From Streptosporangiaceae bacterium (GTDB taxonomy: Bacteria; Actinomycetota; Actinomycetes; Streptosporangiales; Streptosporangiaceae): 11,008 bases of DNA. The notes below the pieces were generated by a model. That model saw only the letters and a program-made list of their open reading frames with translations, made no database searches and had not been told where the DNA came from. Position 1 is the stretch's first letter. Each line of letters opens with the position of its first letter. The translations under genes and the position numbers were made by a program. Shown here in pieces: positions 1-6,411 of the stretch. The stretch is from the NCBI GenBank assembly GCA_030043395.1, contig JASHXW010000558.1, forward strand, positions 1 through 11,008, given 5' to 3'.

Positions 1-2446
1 TCTCGACCCCTGGCCGTCTGATCAGGAGTGTCCACAGCTTAGAGCGCTGAAGCGCGGTGCTCAGCGCATTGAAGTCGCGCGGCGAAGTGACATCGTACTG
101 CTGGTTATACGCCTTCATGCTGGCGGTAATCACCACATAAGCCGGCACCGTTGACCCGGATTCATGCCGCGCGTTCTTCGCCAGCATGGCTGCCACGTTT
201 CCCTTGGGCACCCCTGAGGGGATCAGGCCGTAATCACCAAAAATAATCGTCCGCTGGAACAAGTTGTACTTGGCAGTGTCGGCCAGCGGCGCATTGTCGA
301 CCGGGCTGTAGATGCGCCCGACGGGAGCGGTCCGCAGGAACGAGGTAACGACGTCGACTTCCGTCTTGCTCATGTAATTGAAGCTGTCGTCACCGAAGAA
401 GGCCGGGTAGAACAAGGTCAGGGCTGCCAGGAGCACGAGGAGCGTGCGGAGCGCGTCTCCTGCTCGGGCCCGGCGCGATGGGGCGCCCTCGACGGACGCG
501 GGCTCCGAGAGATCGAGCGACGATCCCGCCGGCATGATGTCGGGCATCGTGAGCATTGCGGCAGGTTCACTGACCGGTGGCCGCGCGAGTTTGCGAACGG
601 AGCCGAGAGCGCGGGAGACGGCCCGCGTGGCGGTCCGCGCAGCTCCAGATGTGGCCTCGGCGACGGGGCGCACGGCCCGCGACATCGAGCGCCTCACGGC
701 AAAGAGCACTCCCCGCTGCACGCGCGAACGATGGCTGCCCAGCTTGGGCACCGGCTCCCTGGACGGCACGATGACCAGGGCTGCCAGTGCCGCCGACCAC
801 GGCAGGGAGAACAGGTACACCCGCAGGATTCCCTCGTGCCCGTAGGCCTCAAGCGCAACCATGATGATGGGAGAGAACGCGAGCAGGGCGAGCGCCAGGA
901 CCATCTTGCCCGAGTGGCGCCGCAGCCAGGCGCCGGTGACGGCCAGCGCCCAGATCCCGACCGAGAGCAACTCGGCACAGCGCTCGATGAGGTGCTGGCT
1001 CGGGGCGACCACTCCGCCGGTGAGAGCCGGCGGAGTGGCGTTGCTGAAGATGTCGCCCAGGGACTTGAGCAGCCCGTAGTGGCTGTTGACGAAGGAGAAG
1101 CGCGGTATCAGGTAAGCGATCGCGATGGCGAGGAGGAGGACCGGCAGCCAGCCCGGCCGGACGAGCCTGAAGACCGCCAGCGCGGCAATTTGCGCGATGA
1201 CCATGTAGGGCGACAGCTCGTGGGTGAAGGTCAGCACGAAGAAGACGACCGCGACCAGCCCGCTGAAGACCACCTGCTGGGAGTTCGGTGACGACAGCAG
1301 CCTGATCCCGGATTCCCTGGCGTGCCCGCGGCGCGGCCGCGCTCCTGGCGCCCCGTCGGAGACGGGCTGCCCCGCGTACAGCCAGCGGAGCACGATCGCC
1401 ATGACGCCCAGGCACAGCACCGTGGCCAGAGCCTGCGGAGAGAAGTAGTCCTGGCCGATCCAGTTGCTGGCCGGGAACAACAAGATGGCTACCCAGCGCT
1501 GCCGAACCGTGAGCGAGAGCGCGTCATAGCACAGGTAGAGCAGCGGAAGCGCGGCGAGCTCGAACACGAGCTGCGCCCACTTCGCGTAGGCCAGCGGGCT
1601 CCCCACGCCAGCCACCTTGGTGAACCACGCCGCGAAGGCGAAGAACCCTGGCCAGTTCTGGTAGATGTCGATGTAGCGGTCGAGCTGCCCGTGGACGTTG
1701 ACGAACTGGACGACGCCGATCGTCTTGTACAGCCAGGAGTACCGCCCTGCGAAGTACACCAGTGGTGCTGTGGCATAGATCATGACGGTCAGCACCACAG
1801 CGTGCAAGGCCATCCGCAGCTGCGAAGGCCGCTCGCGCATCAGCGCGACTACGGCCGAGACGACGACCAAGCCGACGCCCAGGTAGTAGACGATCGGAAG
1901 CTCCGGTGGCAGGCCGTACGCCCCCAGCGCGGTGGCTCGCGTCCGGCTAATCCCAACCGCCCAGAGAGCAAGTGCAACGGGCAGCAGGAGGTCAGAGACC
2001 TGCGCCCACGCAAGCATGCCGCGGCCGGGTTCGCTCTCGGCATTCCCGTCCTGGTCGGCCGTGGGGTCACTGGCGGTGACATCACCAGAGGTGAGGTCGG
2101 CGGCACCGACATCACTCGGACTAAGGTCGGCTCTGGCGATCTCGCTCGAGCTGAGGTCCGTTCTGGTGACCTCGCTCGGAATGAGGTCGATGCTGGTGAC
2201 CTCAGCCGCACTGACGTCAGCAGCACTGCCATCACCGGCACTGCCATCACCGGCACTGCCATCACCGGCACTGAGATCACTCGGAATGAGGTCAATCCTG
2301 GTGACCTCAGCCGGACTGAGGTCACCAGGATTGACATCTCCAGCGGCCAGCTCACCAGCGCCCAGCTCACCAGGACTCGGCTCACCAGGACTCGGCTCAC
2401 CAGGACCGAGGTCACCAGCACCGTCGGTCGGGGCTGGTGAGGTCAA
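1..2446 (-). CDS. Putative GT-C-type polytopic membrane glycosyltransferase with acidic pentapeptide-like N-terminal extension (3' end cut by window)
   Basis: The frame stays open from a stop at 2516-2518 to the left edge, giving 815 visible residues from the TTG at 2444-2446. I chose this start because AGGAG (plus-strand ctcct, 2453-2457) lies six bases upstream; the later ATG at 2015-2017 has no ribosome binding site. Residues 11-130 are 24 acidic pentapeptides. From about residue 150 there are roughly 11-12 hydrophobic segments. A first large loop carries LDRYIDIYQNWPG, with D256 and D260 as candidate acidic GT-C residues. A basic linker, one more membrane segment and a C-terminal globular domain (with VDVVTSFLRTAPVGRIYSP) follow. 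This layout resembles uncharacterised actinobacterial multi-TM glycosyltransferases that use polyprenyl-phosphate sugars. GT-C membership is inferred from topology and context, not from a diagnostic motif. The neighbouring GT2 enzymes and flippase support a role in surface glycan assembly. Probably only a short C-terminal stretch is missing. Confidence 0.75.
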   Translation of the reverse strand, partial: MTSPAPTDGAGDLGPGEPSPGEPSPGELGAGELAAGDVNPGDLSPAEVTRIDLIPSDLSAGDGSAGDGSAGDGSAADVSAAEVTSIDLIPSEVTRTDLSSSEIARADLSPSDVGAADLTSGDVTASDPTADQDGNAESEPGRGMLAWAQVSDLLLPVALALWAVGISRTRATALGAYGLPPELPIVYYLGVGLVVVSAVVALMRERPSQLRMALHAVVLTVMIYATAPLVYFAGRYSWLYKTIGVVQFVNVHGQLDRYIDIYQNWPGFFAFAAWFTKVAGVGSPLAYAKWAQLVFELAALPLLYLCYDALSLTVRQRWVAILLFPASNWIGQDYFSPQALATVLCLGVMAIVLRWLYAGQPVSDGAPGARPRRGHARESGIRLLSSPNSQQVVFSGLVAVVFFVLTFTHELSPYMVIAQIAALAVFRLVRPGWLPVLLLAIAIAYLIPRFSFVNSHYGLLKSLGDIFSNATPPALTGGVVAPSQHLIERCAELLSVGIWALAVTGAWLRRHSGKMVLALALLAFSPIIMVALEAYGHEGILRVYLFSLPWSAALAALVIVPSREPVPKLGSHRSRVQRGVLFAVRRSMSRAVRPVAEATSGAARTATRAVSRALGSVRKLARPPVSEPAAMLTMPDIMPAGSSLDLSEPASVEGAPSRRARAGDALRTLLVLLAALTLFYPAFFGDDSFNYMSKTEVDVVTSFLRTAPVGRIYSPVDNAPLADTAKYNLFQRTIIFGDYGLIPSGVPKGNVAAMLAKNARHESGSTVPAYVVITASMKAYNQQYDVTSPRDFNALSTALQRSKLWTLLIRRPGVE
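2057..2416 (-). repeat. 24 x 15-bp degenerate tandem repeat encoding acidic pentapeptides
   Basis: Read on the minus strand in the frame of the glycosyltransferase, this block is exactly 24 consecutive pentapeptides such as GDLSP, AEVTR, IDLIP, SDLSA, ADLSP and ADLTS. Position 2 is Asp or Glu in all 24 units. Position 3 is Leu, Val or Ile in 18. Position 1 is small (Gly, Ala, Ser or Thr) in 22. Three perfect 15-bp copies of actgccatcaccggc (plus strand) lie at 2225-2269, and there are two further near-identical copies around 2372-2401. A longer, about 44-bp duplication is also visible (starting near 2178 and 2282). The pattern resembles the pentapeptide-repeat consensus A(D/N)LXX, which folds into a right-handed quadrilateral beta-helix; 24 units would make six coils. 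A disordered acidic linker is the alternative. Confidence 0.85.
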
Positions 2447-2452
2447 CGCTGG

Positions 2453-2457
2453 CTCCT
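2453..2457 (-). promoter_or_regulatory. Ribosome binding site AGGAG deciding a TTG start
   Basis: The minus strand reads AGGAG, then six bases, then TTG at 2446-2444. The encoded N terminus begins (M)TSPAPTDGAGD, which is typical of actinobacterial proteins. This site places the repeat block inside the translated protein. The alternative ATG at 2017 is preceded by CGAACCCGGCCGCGGC, which has no Shine-Dalgarno match. Confidence 0.6.
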
Positions 2458-2526
2458 GGCGACGGCAACCTGACAGGCGGCGTCGCTGGTCAGGGCAGCG
2501 CGCCGCGCGGTCAGTTTAGTCACAAT

Positions 2527-2592
2527 CCGTTCACCTGGCCCCAGCCATCGGCGGACTGGACACCAAGGCGGCGTTCGGGGCCAGGCGAACGG
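2527..2592. repeat. Long-armed inverted repeat between two glycosyltransferase genes
   Basis: The 14-bp arms CCGTTCACCTGGCC (2527-2540) and GGCCAGGCGAACGG (2579-2592) are complementary at 13 of 14 positions around a 38-bp loop. The element sits in the 156-bp gap between the stop of the GT2 gene (2603) and the TTG start of the membrane glycosyltransferase (2446). No T-tract follows on the minus strand, so a classical intrinsic terminator is unlikely. It could be an attenuating or processing hairpin in the transcript, or a bipartite protein-binding site. A possible -10-like TAAACT (minus strand, plus 2513-2518) lies just downstream, without a good -35. Confidence 0.5.
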
Positions 2593-2602
2593 TCTGGCCA
2601 GG

Positions 2603-3448
2603 TCACGACGATTTCTGCGTCACGCCGTCCGTATCCGCGAGCTCCTCGATCTCGAGCACGGCCGCAGAGCGGGCACGCAAGTGCTGGCGCCGGGAGCGCC
2701 GCCGCTCAGCGACGATGGTGCGCAGCACCCGCGTTCCGTCCTTGGCAGCGCTGAGGTTGCTGACACCATGGATGCGCGAGTGCTCGAAGCTCGGCACCTC
2801 CGTGACCTTCAGCCCGGCTCTTGCGATCCTGATGTTGATCAGAGTCTCGACTTCGAAGCCGTCACCCCACAGCGGTCCGCTGCCGTCGGGCGGCTCGGAG
2901 GTGGCGTCGATTCCCAGCGAGGGGATGATGCGGCGCCAGAAGGCGTTGTAGCCATAGCAAAGATCCGTGTAGCTAGTCCTGTACAAGACGTTCACGATCA
3001 GGCACAGCACGCGGTTGCCGAGCGCGCGCAGGCGGGTGATGTCATCGCTGCCGCCCGGCTGGGTGAATCTCGTGCCCTTGGCGAAGTCGGCACCGTCCAC
3101 GAGAGCTTCGACGAACCTCGGGATCTCATGCGGATCGGCCGATCCGTCAGCGTCCAGCATCACGATGATGTCTCCGGTCGCGACCGCGAACCCGCAAGCC
3201 AGCGCATTCCCCTTGCCCTTGCGGTTCTGCATGACGATCCGGACGCCCGGCCTGTACTGCACGGCGACCCTGAGCGTGTCGTCTGTCGAGTGGCCGTCGG
3301 CGACGATGACCTCGTGAATTCCCGATGGCAGGCTAGCCAGGACGTGCGGCAGATTGCGCGCCTCGTTCAACGTCGGGATGACGATGGACACGCGCGGCGA
3401 ATCCTTGCCGAGGCTCATCGCCGCGGAGGCGCGTTCCTGAGCCTTCAT
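2603..3448 (-). CDS. GT2 family glycosyltransferase, DPM1/DPG-synthase-like
   Basis: This 281-residue protein has the layout of soluble GT-A fold family 2 enzymes that transfer a sugar from a nucleotide donor, often to polyprenyl phosphate. The N-terminal strand is VSIVIPTLNEARNLPHVL (20-37), followed by EVIVADGHSTDDT (46-58), where the Asp contacts the nucleotide. The metal-binding DAD motif is at 99-101 within IIVMLDADGSADP. YGYNAFWR (165-172) and GFEVETLINIRIARAGLKV (197-215) match the acceptor and catalytic region of the DPM1-like subgroup. No C-terminal membrane helices are present; the tail is basic, then acidic. The ATG at 3448 is used because it gives a complete N-terminal strand; its ribosome binding site is weak, and an ATG at 3418 (residue 11) is an alternative. 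It probably makes lipid-linked sugar for the downstream membrane enzyme, but donor sugar and acceptor cannot be read from the sequence. Confidence 0.9.
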   Translation of the reverse strand: MKAQERASAAMSLGKDSPRVSIVIPTLNEARNLPHVLASLPSGIHEVIVADGHSTDDTLRVAVQYRPGVRIVMQNRKGKGNALACGFAVATGDIIVMLDADGSADPHEIPRFVEALVDGADFAKGTRFTQPGGSDDITRLRALGNRVLCLIVNVLYRTSYTDLCYGYNAFWRRIIPSLGIDATSEPPDGSGPLWGDGFEVETLINIRIARAGLKVTEVPSFEHSRIHGVSNLSAAKDGTRVLRTIVAERRRSRRQHLRARSAAVLEIEELADTDGVTQKSS

Positions 3449-3453
3449 GACGA

Positions 3454-3470
3454 GCGCCGCTCAGCGGCGC
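3454..3470. promoter_or_regulatory. Perfect palindrome in the 5' leader of the GT2 gene
   Basis: GCGCCGCT, one base, AGCGGCGC is a perfect 8-bp-arm inverted repeat ending five bases before the ATG at 3448. The one-base centre cannot form an RNA loop without opening the innermost pair, so a protein-binding site is as likely as a translational hairpin. A hairpin here would hide the weak GAGCGG ribosome-binding sequence. Confidence 0.4.
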
Positions 3471-3573
3471 ATGCGACCCTGCCCAGCCTTAGATGTGCGT
3501 GCACGCCAAACAATGTCCCTCCCCAGGTGTTACCGGCCGCCGCACCCCGGCCGGGTGTCAAGTCCGTCAATGC

Positions 3574-3598
3574 AAAAGAAAAACATCGCACAGATGCT
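3574..3598 (-). terminator. Possible weak intrinsic terminator after the second GT2 gene
   Basis: On the minus strand a six-pair stem (AGCATC / GATGTT, one G-T pair, five-base loop) is followed directly by TTTCTTTT. It lies 65 bp after the stop of the 3663-4769 gene, inside an otherwise unremarkable 214-bp gap. The stem is short, so termination would be partial at best. The T-rich run is striking in such GC-rich DNA. Confidence 0.35.
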
Positions 3599-3662
3599 TA
3601 ACAGACGTGCTAGGTACTATGCAGATTCACCCGCCGTTTCCGCCCGAGGTTCCTGGCAATCG

Positions 3663-4769
3663 TTACTTCGCGTATACCTGCGGGACTGGCTGAAGCGGCG
3701 CTATTTCCGCAGTCGCAGGCCCGCGGCCGGCCAGCCGCGCCCGCCGCGCCGCGTATCCCGCGGCCGCAGCCGTCAGTCCGCTGAGCGCCGCAGCCGCCCG
3801 CATGAGGCCAGCAATGTCGCCGGTCAAGGTGGCCCGCAGGTCCGCTAGCGCGGCGGCCGGGAGAACCGAAGCCACATGCCGTCGCTCGCGCTCCAGGCCG
3901 CTCGCGGCGCCGGCCAGCCGCACGACGTCGGCCTTGGACATCCCCTCGTGCCAGCAGCGGCGCAGGAAATAGCGGGCGCTCACCCGGTCAGGCGCGACGT
4001 GATGGTCGACGGCGGCGGAGGGCACGTACATGACCAGCGAGCCTGGAGTGCTGGCGGTCAGCCGGATCGCCAGCTCGGTCTCCTCGCAGCCGCGCGGGCG
4101 GCTGCCGACGCGGCCAACGGCGGCGTCAAAGCCGCCGAGTGCCCGGGCCAATTCCGTGCGCATGCTCATGTTGGCGCCGATCGGATTGCGGACCGGCGCG
4201 GCGGACTCGGGCAGCCCCAGGTAACTGCAGCCGACGACCCAGTAGAACGCCGGAGGAAGCCATCGCGGCCGGGCTCCTGGCCAGGCCGGCAGCGCCGCGC
4301 CCCCTGTCGCCACGACGTTCCCGTCCTGGTACGGCTCGATCAGCGCGGAGAGCCAGCCCTCCCGCGCCTGCGCGTCATCATCAAGGAACGCGGTGACCGG
4401 CTGGCTGGCGACCCTCAGACCGCAGTTGCGCGCCCCGGACAGTCCCTTCGGCTCGTCGCTATCGACGACGGCGACCGTGCTGAGCTCGCCAGTGGCAGTG
4501 AGCTCAGCGCGGGCGCGCTGCGACAGGGACGGATTGTGGTCGACGACGAGAACGACCTGCGCGGGAGCTGGAAGCTGAGCCAGGACCGAGCCGAGAGCGT
4601 CTCGAATCAGCTGCCATCGGTCCAGCGTGTAAGCGCAGACCACCACGGTGACCGGAGCCAGGTGGCCGGTGACTGTGATCGGCTCCGCGGAGGACGGCAC
4701 CGCGGAGGACAGCACCGGCGCTGTGGCCTGCCCGGGCTGAATCGTCCCGCCGGGAGTTACGTCAGTCAC
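3663..4769 (-). CDS. GT2 family glycosyltransferase
   Basis: This encodes 368 residues from a GTG at 4767-4769, chosen because GGGAGG lies five bases upstream; an in-frame TTG at 4811 has no such signal. The N-terminal 35 residues are low complexity. The GT-A domain starts with VTVVVCAYTLDRWQLI (40-55) and continues with VVLVVDHNP (72-80). GLSGARNCGL (109-118) is the usual family-2 strand and helix before the metal site. The DDD metal-binding motif lies at 130-132 (FLDDDAQAREGWL), and GCEETELAIRL (227-237) supplies the likely catalytic acidic residue. RYFLRRCWHEGMSKA (266-280) is a conserved feature of this actinobacterial subgroup. The C-terminal 60 residues are Ala-rich and probably helical, perhaps membrane-associated. 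It diverges from the flippase across 259 bp, supporting a shared surface-glycan pathway. The sugar specificity is unknown. Confidence 0.9.
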   Translation of the reverse strand: MTDVTPGGTIQPGQATAPVLSSAVPSSAEPITVTGHLAPVTVVVCAYTLDRWQLIRDALGSVLAQLPAPAQVVLVVDHNPSLSQRARAELTATGELSTVAVVDSDEPKGLSGARNCGLRVASQPVTAFLDDDAQAREGWLSALIEPYQDGNVVATGGAALPAWPGARPRWLPPAFYWVVGCSYLGLPESAAPVRNPIGANMSMRTELARALGGFDAAVGRVGSRPRGCEETELAIRLTASTPGSLVMYVPSAAVDHHVAPDRVSARYFLRRCWHEGMSKADVVRLAGAASGLERERRHVASVLPAAALADLRATLTGDIAGLMRAAAALSGLTAAAAGYAARRARLAGRGPATAEIAPLQPVPQVYAK

Positions 4770-4914
4770 GATCGCCTCCCGTTCCCTGACCCTTGTTGCG
4801 AGCCGCGCCAAATCGCCGCTCGCATCGTCCGGGAAAACGCGGAAGGCCGCACGCCCCGCGCTCTCGCGCCAAGTACCGACTCCTCGCTAGAGCCGCTCAG
4901 GCCGCCGGAATCGG

Positions 4915-4943
4915 TTGGCAAGCGTCCCCGATGCTCCTAATAT
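4915..4943 (+). promoter_or_regulatory. Sigma-70-type promoter for the flippase gene
   Basis: TTGGCA (4915-4920), exactly 17 bases, then TAATAT (4938-4943) is close to the TTGACA-17-TATAAT pattern used by principal (HrdB/SigA-class) sigma factors. Transcription would begin near 4950, leaving a leader of about 79 nt before the ATG at 5029. This also argues against any translation start upstream of 5029, since the in-frame TTG at 4915 is part of the -35 box. Confidence 0.65.
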
Positions 4944-4945
4944 CG

Positions 4946-4959
4946 TGGACTGTAGTCCA
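4946..4959. promoter_or_regulatory. Palindromic candidate operator at the flippase transcription start
   Basis: TGGACT-GT-AGTCCA is a perfect inverted repeat with 6-bp arms, beginning two bases after the TAATAT box and covering the predicted start site. A dimeric repressor bound here would block initiation. The regulator is unknown, and no regulator gene lies in the window. Confidence 0.45.
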
Positions 4960-5028
4960 AGGTGGGGGGCTGTTTCAGGACTTCGCGTTATCGTCCGCTC
5001 GCTGCTGGGGGCAAGCGGAAGGAGCGCA

Positions 5029-6411
5029 ATGACAAGCGGAGAGGCACCGGTTGGACTGACCCGCGTGCGGGACAGCCGCCTCGCCAAGGCCCTCCGGGAC
5101 CCGCTTTACCACAGCAGTTACGCGCTGGTCGCCAACACTGCCGGAACGACTCTCGTCGGCTTCGTGTACTGGGCGGTGGCCACCCACCTGTACAGCCGCG
5201 AGGAAGTCGGGCGGGCATCGGCACTGGTCGCGGCGCTTGTCGTGGTGTCGAGCATCGCGCAGCTCAACCTGTCCAATACGCTGCCCCGCTTCCTGCCTTA
5301 CGCCAAGCGCAGGGCCGGCCGCCTGATCGTCTTGTGCTACAGCGCCAGCTCGGTGACTGCCGCCATTCTCGGGGTGGCGTTCGTCCTGCTGATACCGAAG
5401 GTCAGCTCGAACTGGCAGTTCGTCGAGGCCTCGGCGCCAGTCGGAGCGCTCTTTATCCTGGCCGCGGCAATCTGGGGAGTGTTCGCGCTCGAGGACGCGG
5501 CCCTGACCGGCCTGGGGCGCGCGGTCGTCGTCCCGGTCGAGAACACTGGCTACGGAATACTCAAGCTGCTGATGCTGGTGGCAATCGCGTCGCTGATGCC
5601 GTCGACCGGCATCTTCTTCTCCTGGATCGCCCCGCTGGTGATCTGCGTGCCGGTGATCAACTGGCTCATCTTCATGCGCTTCTTGCCCAACCGGGATACT
5701 GCCCACGAGCACTCATCGGTCACCGGCGGCGTCGTGATGCGATTTGCCTCGCTCGACTACGTGGGGTCCCTGTTCACGCAGGCCTACCAGAACTTGCCAG
5801 CGCTGCTCGTGCTCTCGATCCTTGGCCCGGTGGCCAACGGCTACTTCTACATTGCCTGGACCATTGGCGCCGGCATTTCGACCGTCGCAGCCAACTTCGG
5901 GACCTCCCTGCTGACCGAGGCGGCAGCTGCGCCGGAGCGGCTGGCCGAGCTGACCAGAGGCGTGCTCGTGCGCTGCCTCGCCGTCCTGGTGCCCGCGACC
6001 CTGCTACTGGTCCTAGGGTCACGGCTGGTCCTTGACCTGTACGGGCCCGGATACGCGGGCCATGCCGCGGACCTGCTCGTCCTGCTGGCGCTGGCCGCAG
6101 TGCCGCGCAGCATGGTGCTGCTGGCTATCTCACTGGATCGCGTCGCCGGGCGTGTTGGCCGCGGCACCCTCACTCAGCTCGCGGTGGCCGTCCTGGTGCT
6201 TGGCGGCAGCTGGATCCTGCTGAAGTCCCACGGCATCGACGGCGTCGGACTGGCCTGGCTGCTCGGGCACCTGATCGTCGCGATCGTGCGGCTGCGAACC
6301 CTCATTACGGCCGCCAGCCGCCCCCGCAACCACTCCGGGCAAACCGGCCGCCGATCTCTGGTCCATTCCGCCGGCCGCCACAGGGCCGGGCAGGCCACCA
6401 CTGCGCCGTGA
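5029..6411 (+). CDS. MOP-superfamily polysaccharide flippase (Wzx-like)
   Basis: This 460-residue protein is almost entirely hydrophobic, with about 12 membrane segments from residue 30 to 428. It fits the polysaccharide-transporter branch of the multidrug/oligosaccharidyl-lipid/polysaccharide flippases, which move lipid-linked glycans to the outer face of the membrane. Family-like features are an N-terminal segment with LVANTAGTTLVGFVYWAVA (33-51), the REEVGRASAL loop (57-66), QAYQNLPALLVLSILGPVA (251-269) in the second half, and the characteristic DLYGPGYAGHAADLLVLLA (336-354). The length is normal for the family. The start is the ATG at 5029, preceded by AAGGAG; transcription is predicted to begin near 4950. 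The basic C-terminal tail (429-460) is probably cytoplasmic. Its last 282 bp are overlapped by the antisense reading frame of the next gene. The adjacent glycosyltransferases support export of a cell-surface glycan. Confidence 0.9.
   Translation: MTSGEAPVGLTRVRDSRLAKALRDPLYHSSYALVANTAGTTLVGFVYWAVATHLYSREEVGRASALVAALVVVSSIAQLNLSNTLPRFLPYAKRRAGRLIVLCYSASSVTAAILGVAFVLLIPKVSSNWQFVEASAPVGALFILAAAIWGVFALEDAALTGLGRAVVVPVENTGYGILKLLMLVAIASLMPSTGIFFSWIAPLVICVPVINWLIFMRFLPNRDTAHEHSSVTGGVVMRFASLDYVGSLFTQAYQNLPALLVLSILGPVANGYFYIAWTIGAGISTVAANFGTSLLTEAAAAPERLAELTRGVLVRCLAVLVPATLLLVLGSRLVLDLYGPGYAGHAADLLVLLALAAVPRSMVLLAISLDRVAGRVGRGTLTQLAVAVLVLGGSWILLKSHGIDGVGLAWLLGHLIVAIVRLRTLITAASRPRNHSGQTGRRSLVHSAGRHRAGQATTAP

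Noticed and set aside
2057..2416. CRISPR array or iteron-type origin
   Set aside because: The repeats are contiguous 15-bp units without unique spacers, keep a reading frame, and there are no cas or replication genes nearby.
1849..2421. 190-codon minus-strand frame with Val/Leu/Ser-rich periodic repeats
   Set aside because: It is a frame-shifted reading of the same 15-bp repeat and has no independent start signal or domain.
1322..2440. 372-codon plus-strand frame through the repeat block
   Set aside because: Its 3' half reads as pentapeptide-like units, but the first 230 residues are an Arg/Glu/Asp-rich shadow of the membrane enzyme. The minus strand has both the fused membrane domain and a ribosome binding site.
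3533..3561. Minus-strand promoter with TTGACA (plus 3556-3561) before the GT2 gene
   Set aside because: No -10-like hexamer is found at 16-19 bp; the nearest candidate (GGTAAC) is about 21 bp away and poor.
2681..3601. 306-codon plus-strand frame opposite the GT2 gene
   Set aside because: It is antisense to a clear GT2 enzyme with intact motifs, and its composition is typical of a shadow frame.
3876..4940. 354-codon plus-strand frame opposite the second GT2 gene
   Set aside because: It is antisense to a protein with intact DDD and acidic catalytic motifs and has no recognisable domain.
4915..5028. Upstream extension of the flippase to TTG at 4915
   Set aside because: The TTG is part of the predicted -35 box, transcription should begin near 4950, and the ATG at 5029 has a good ribosome binding site.
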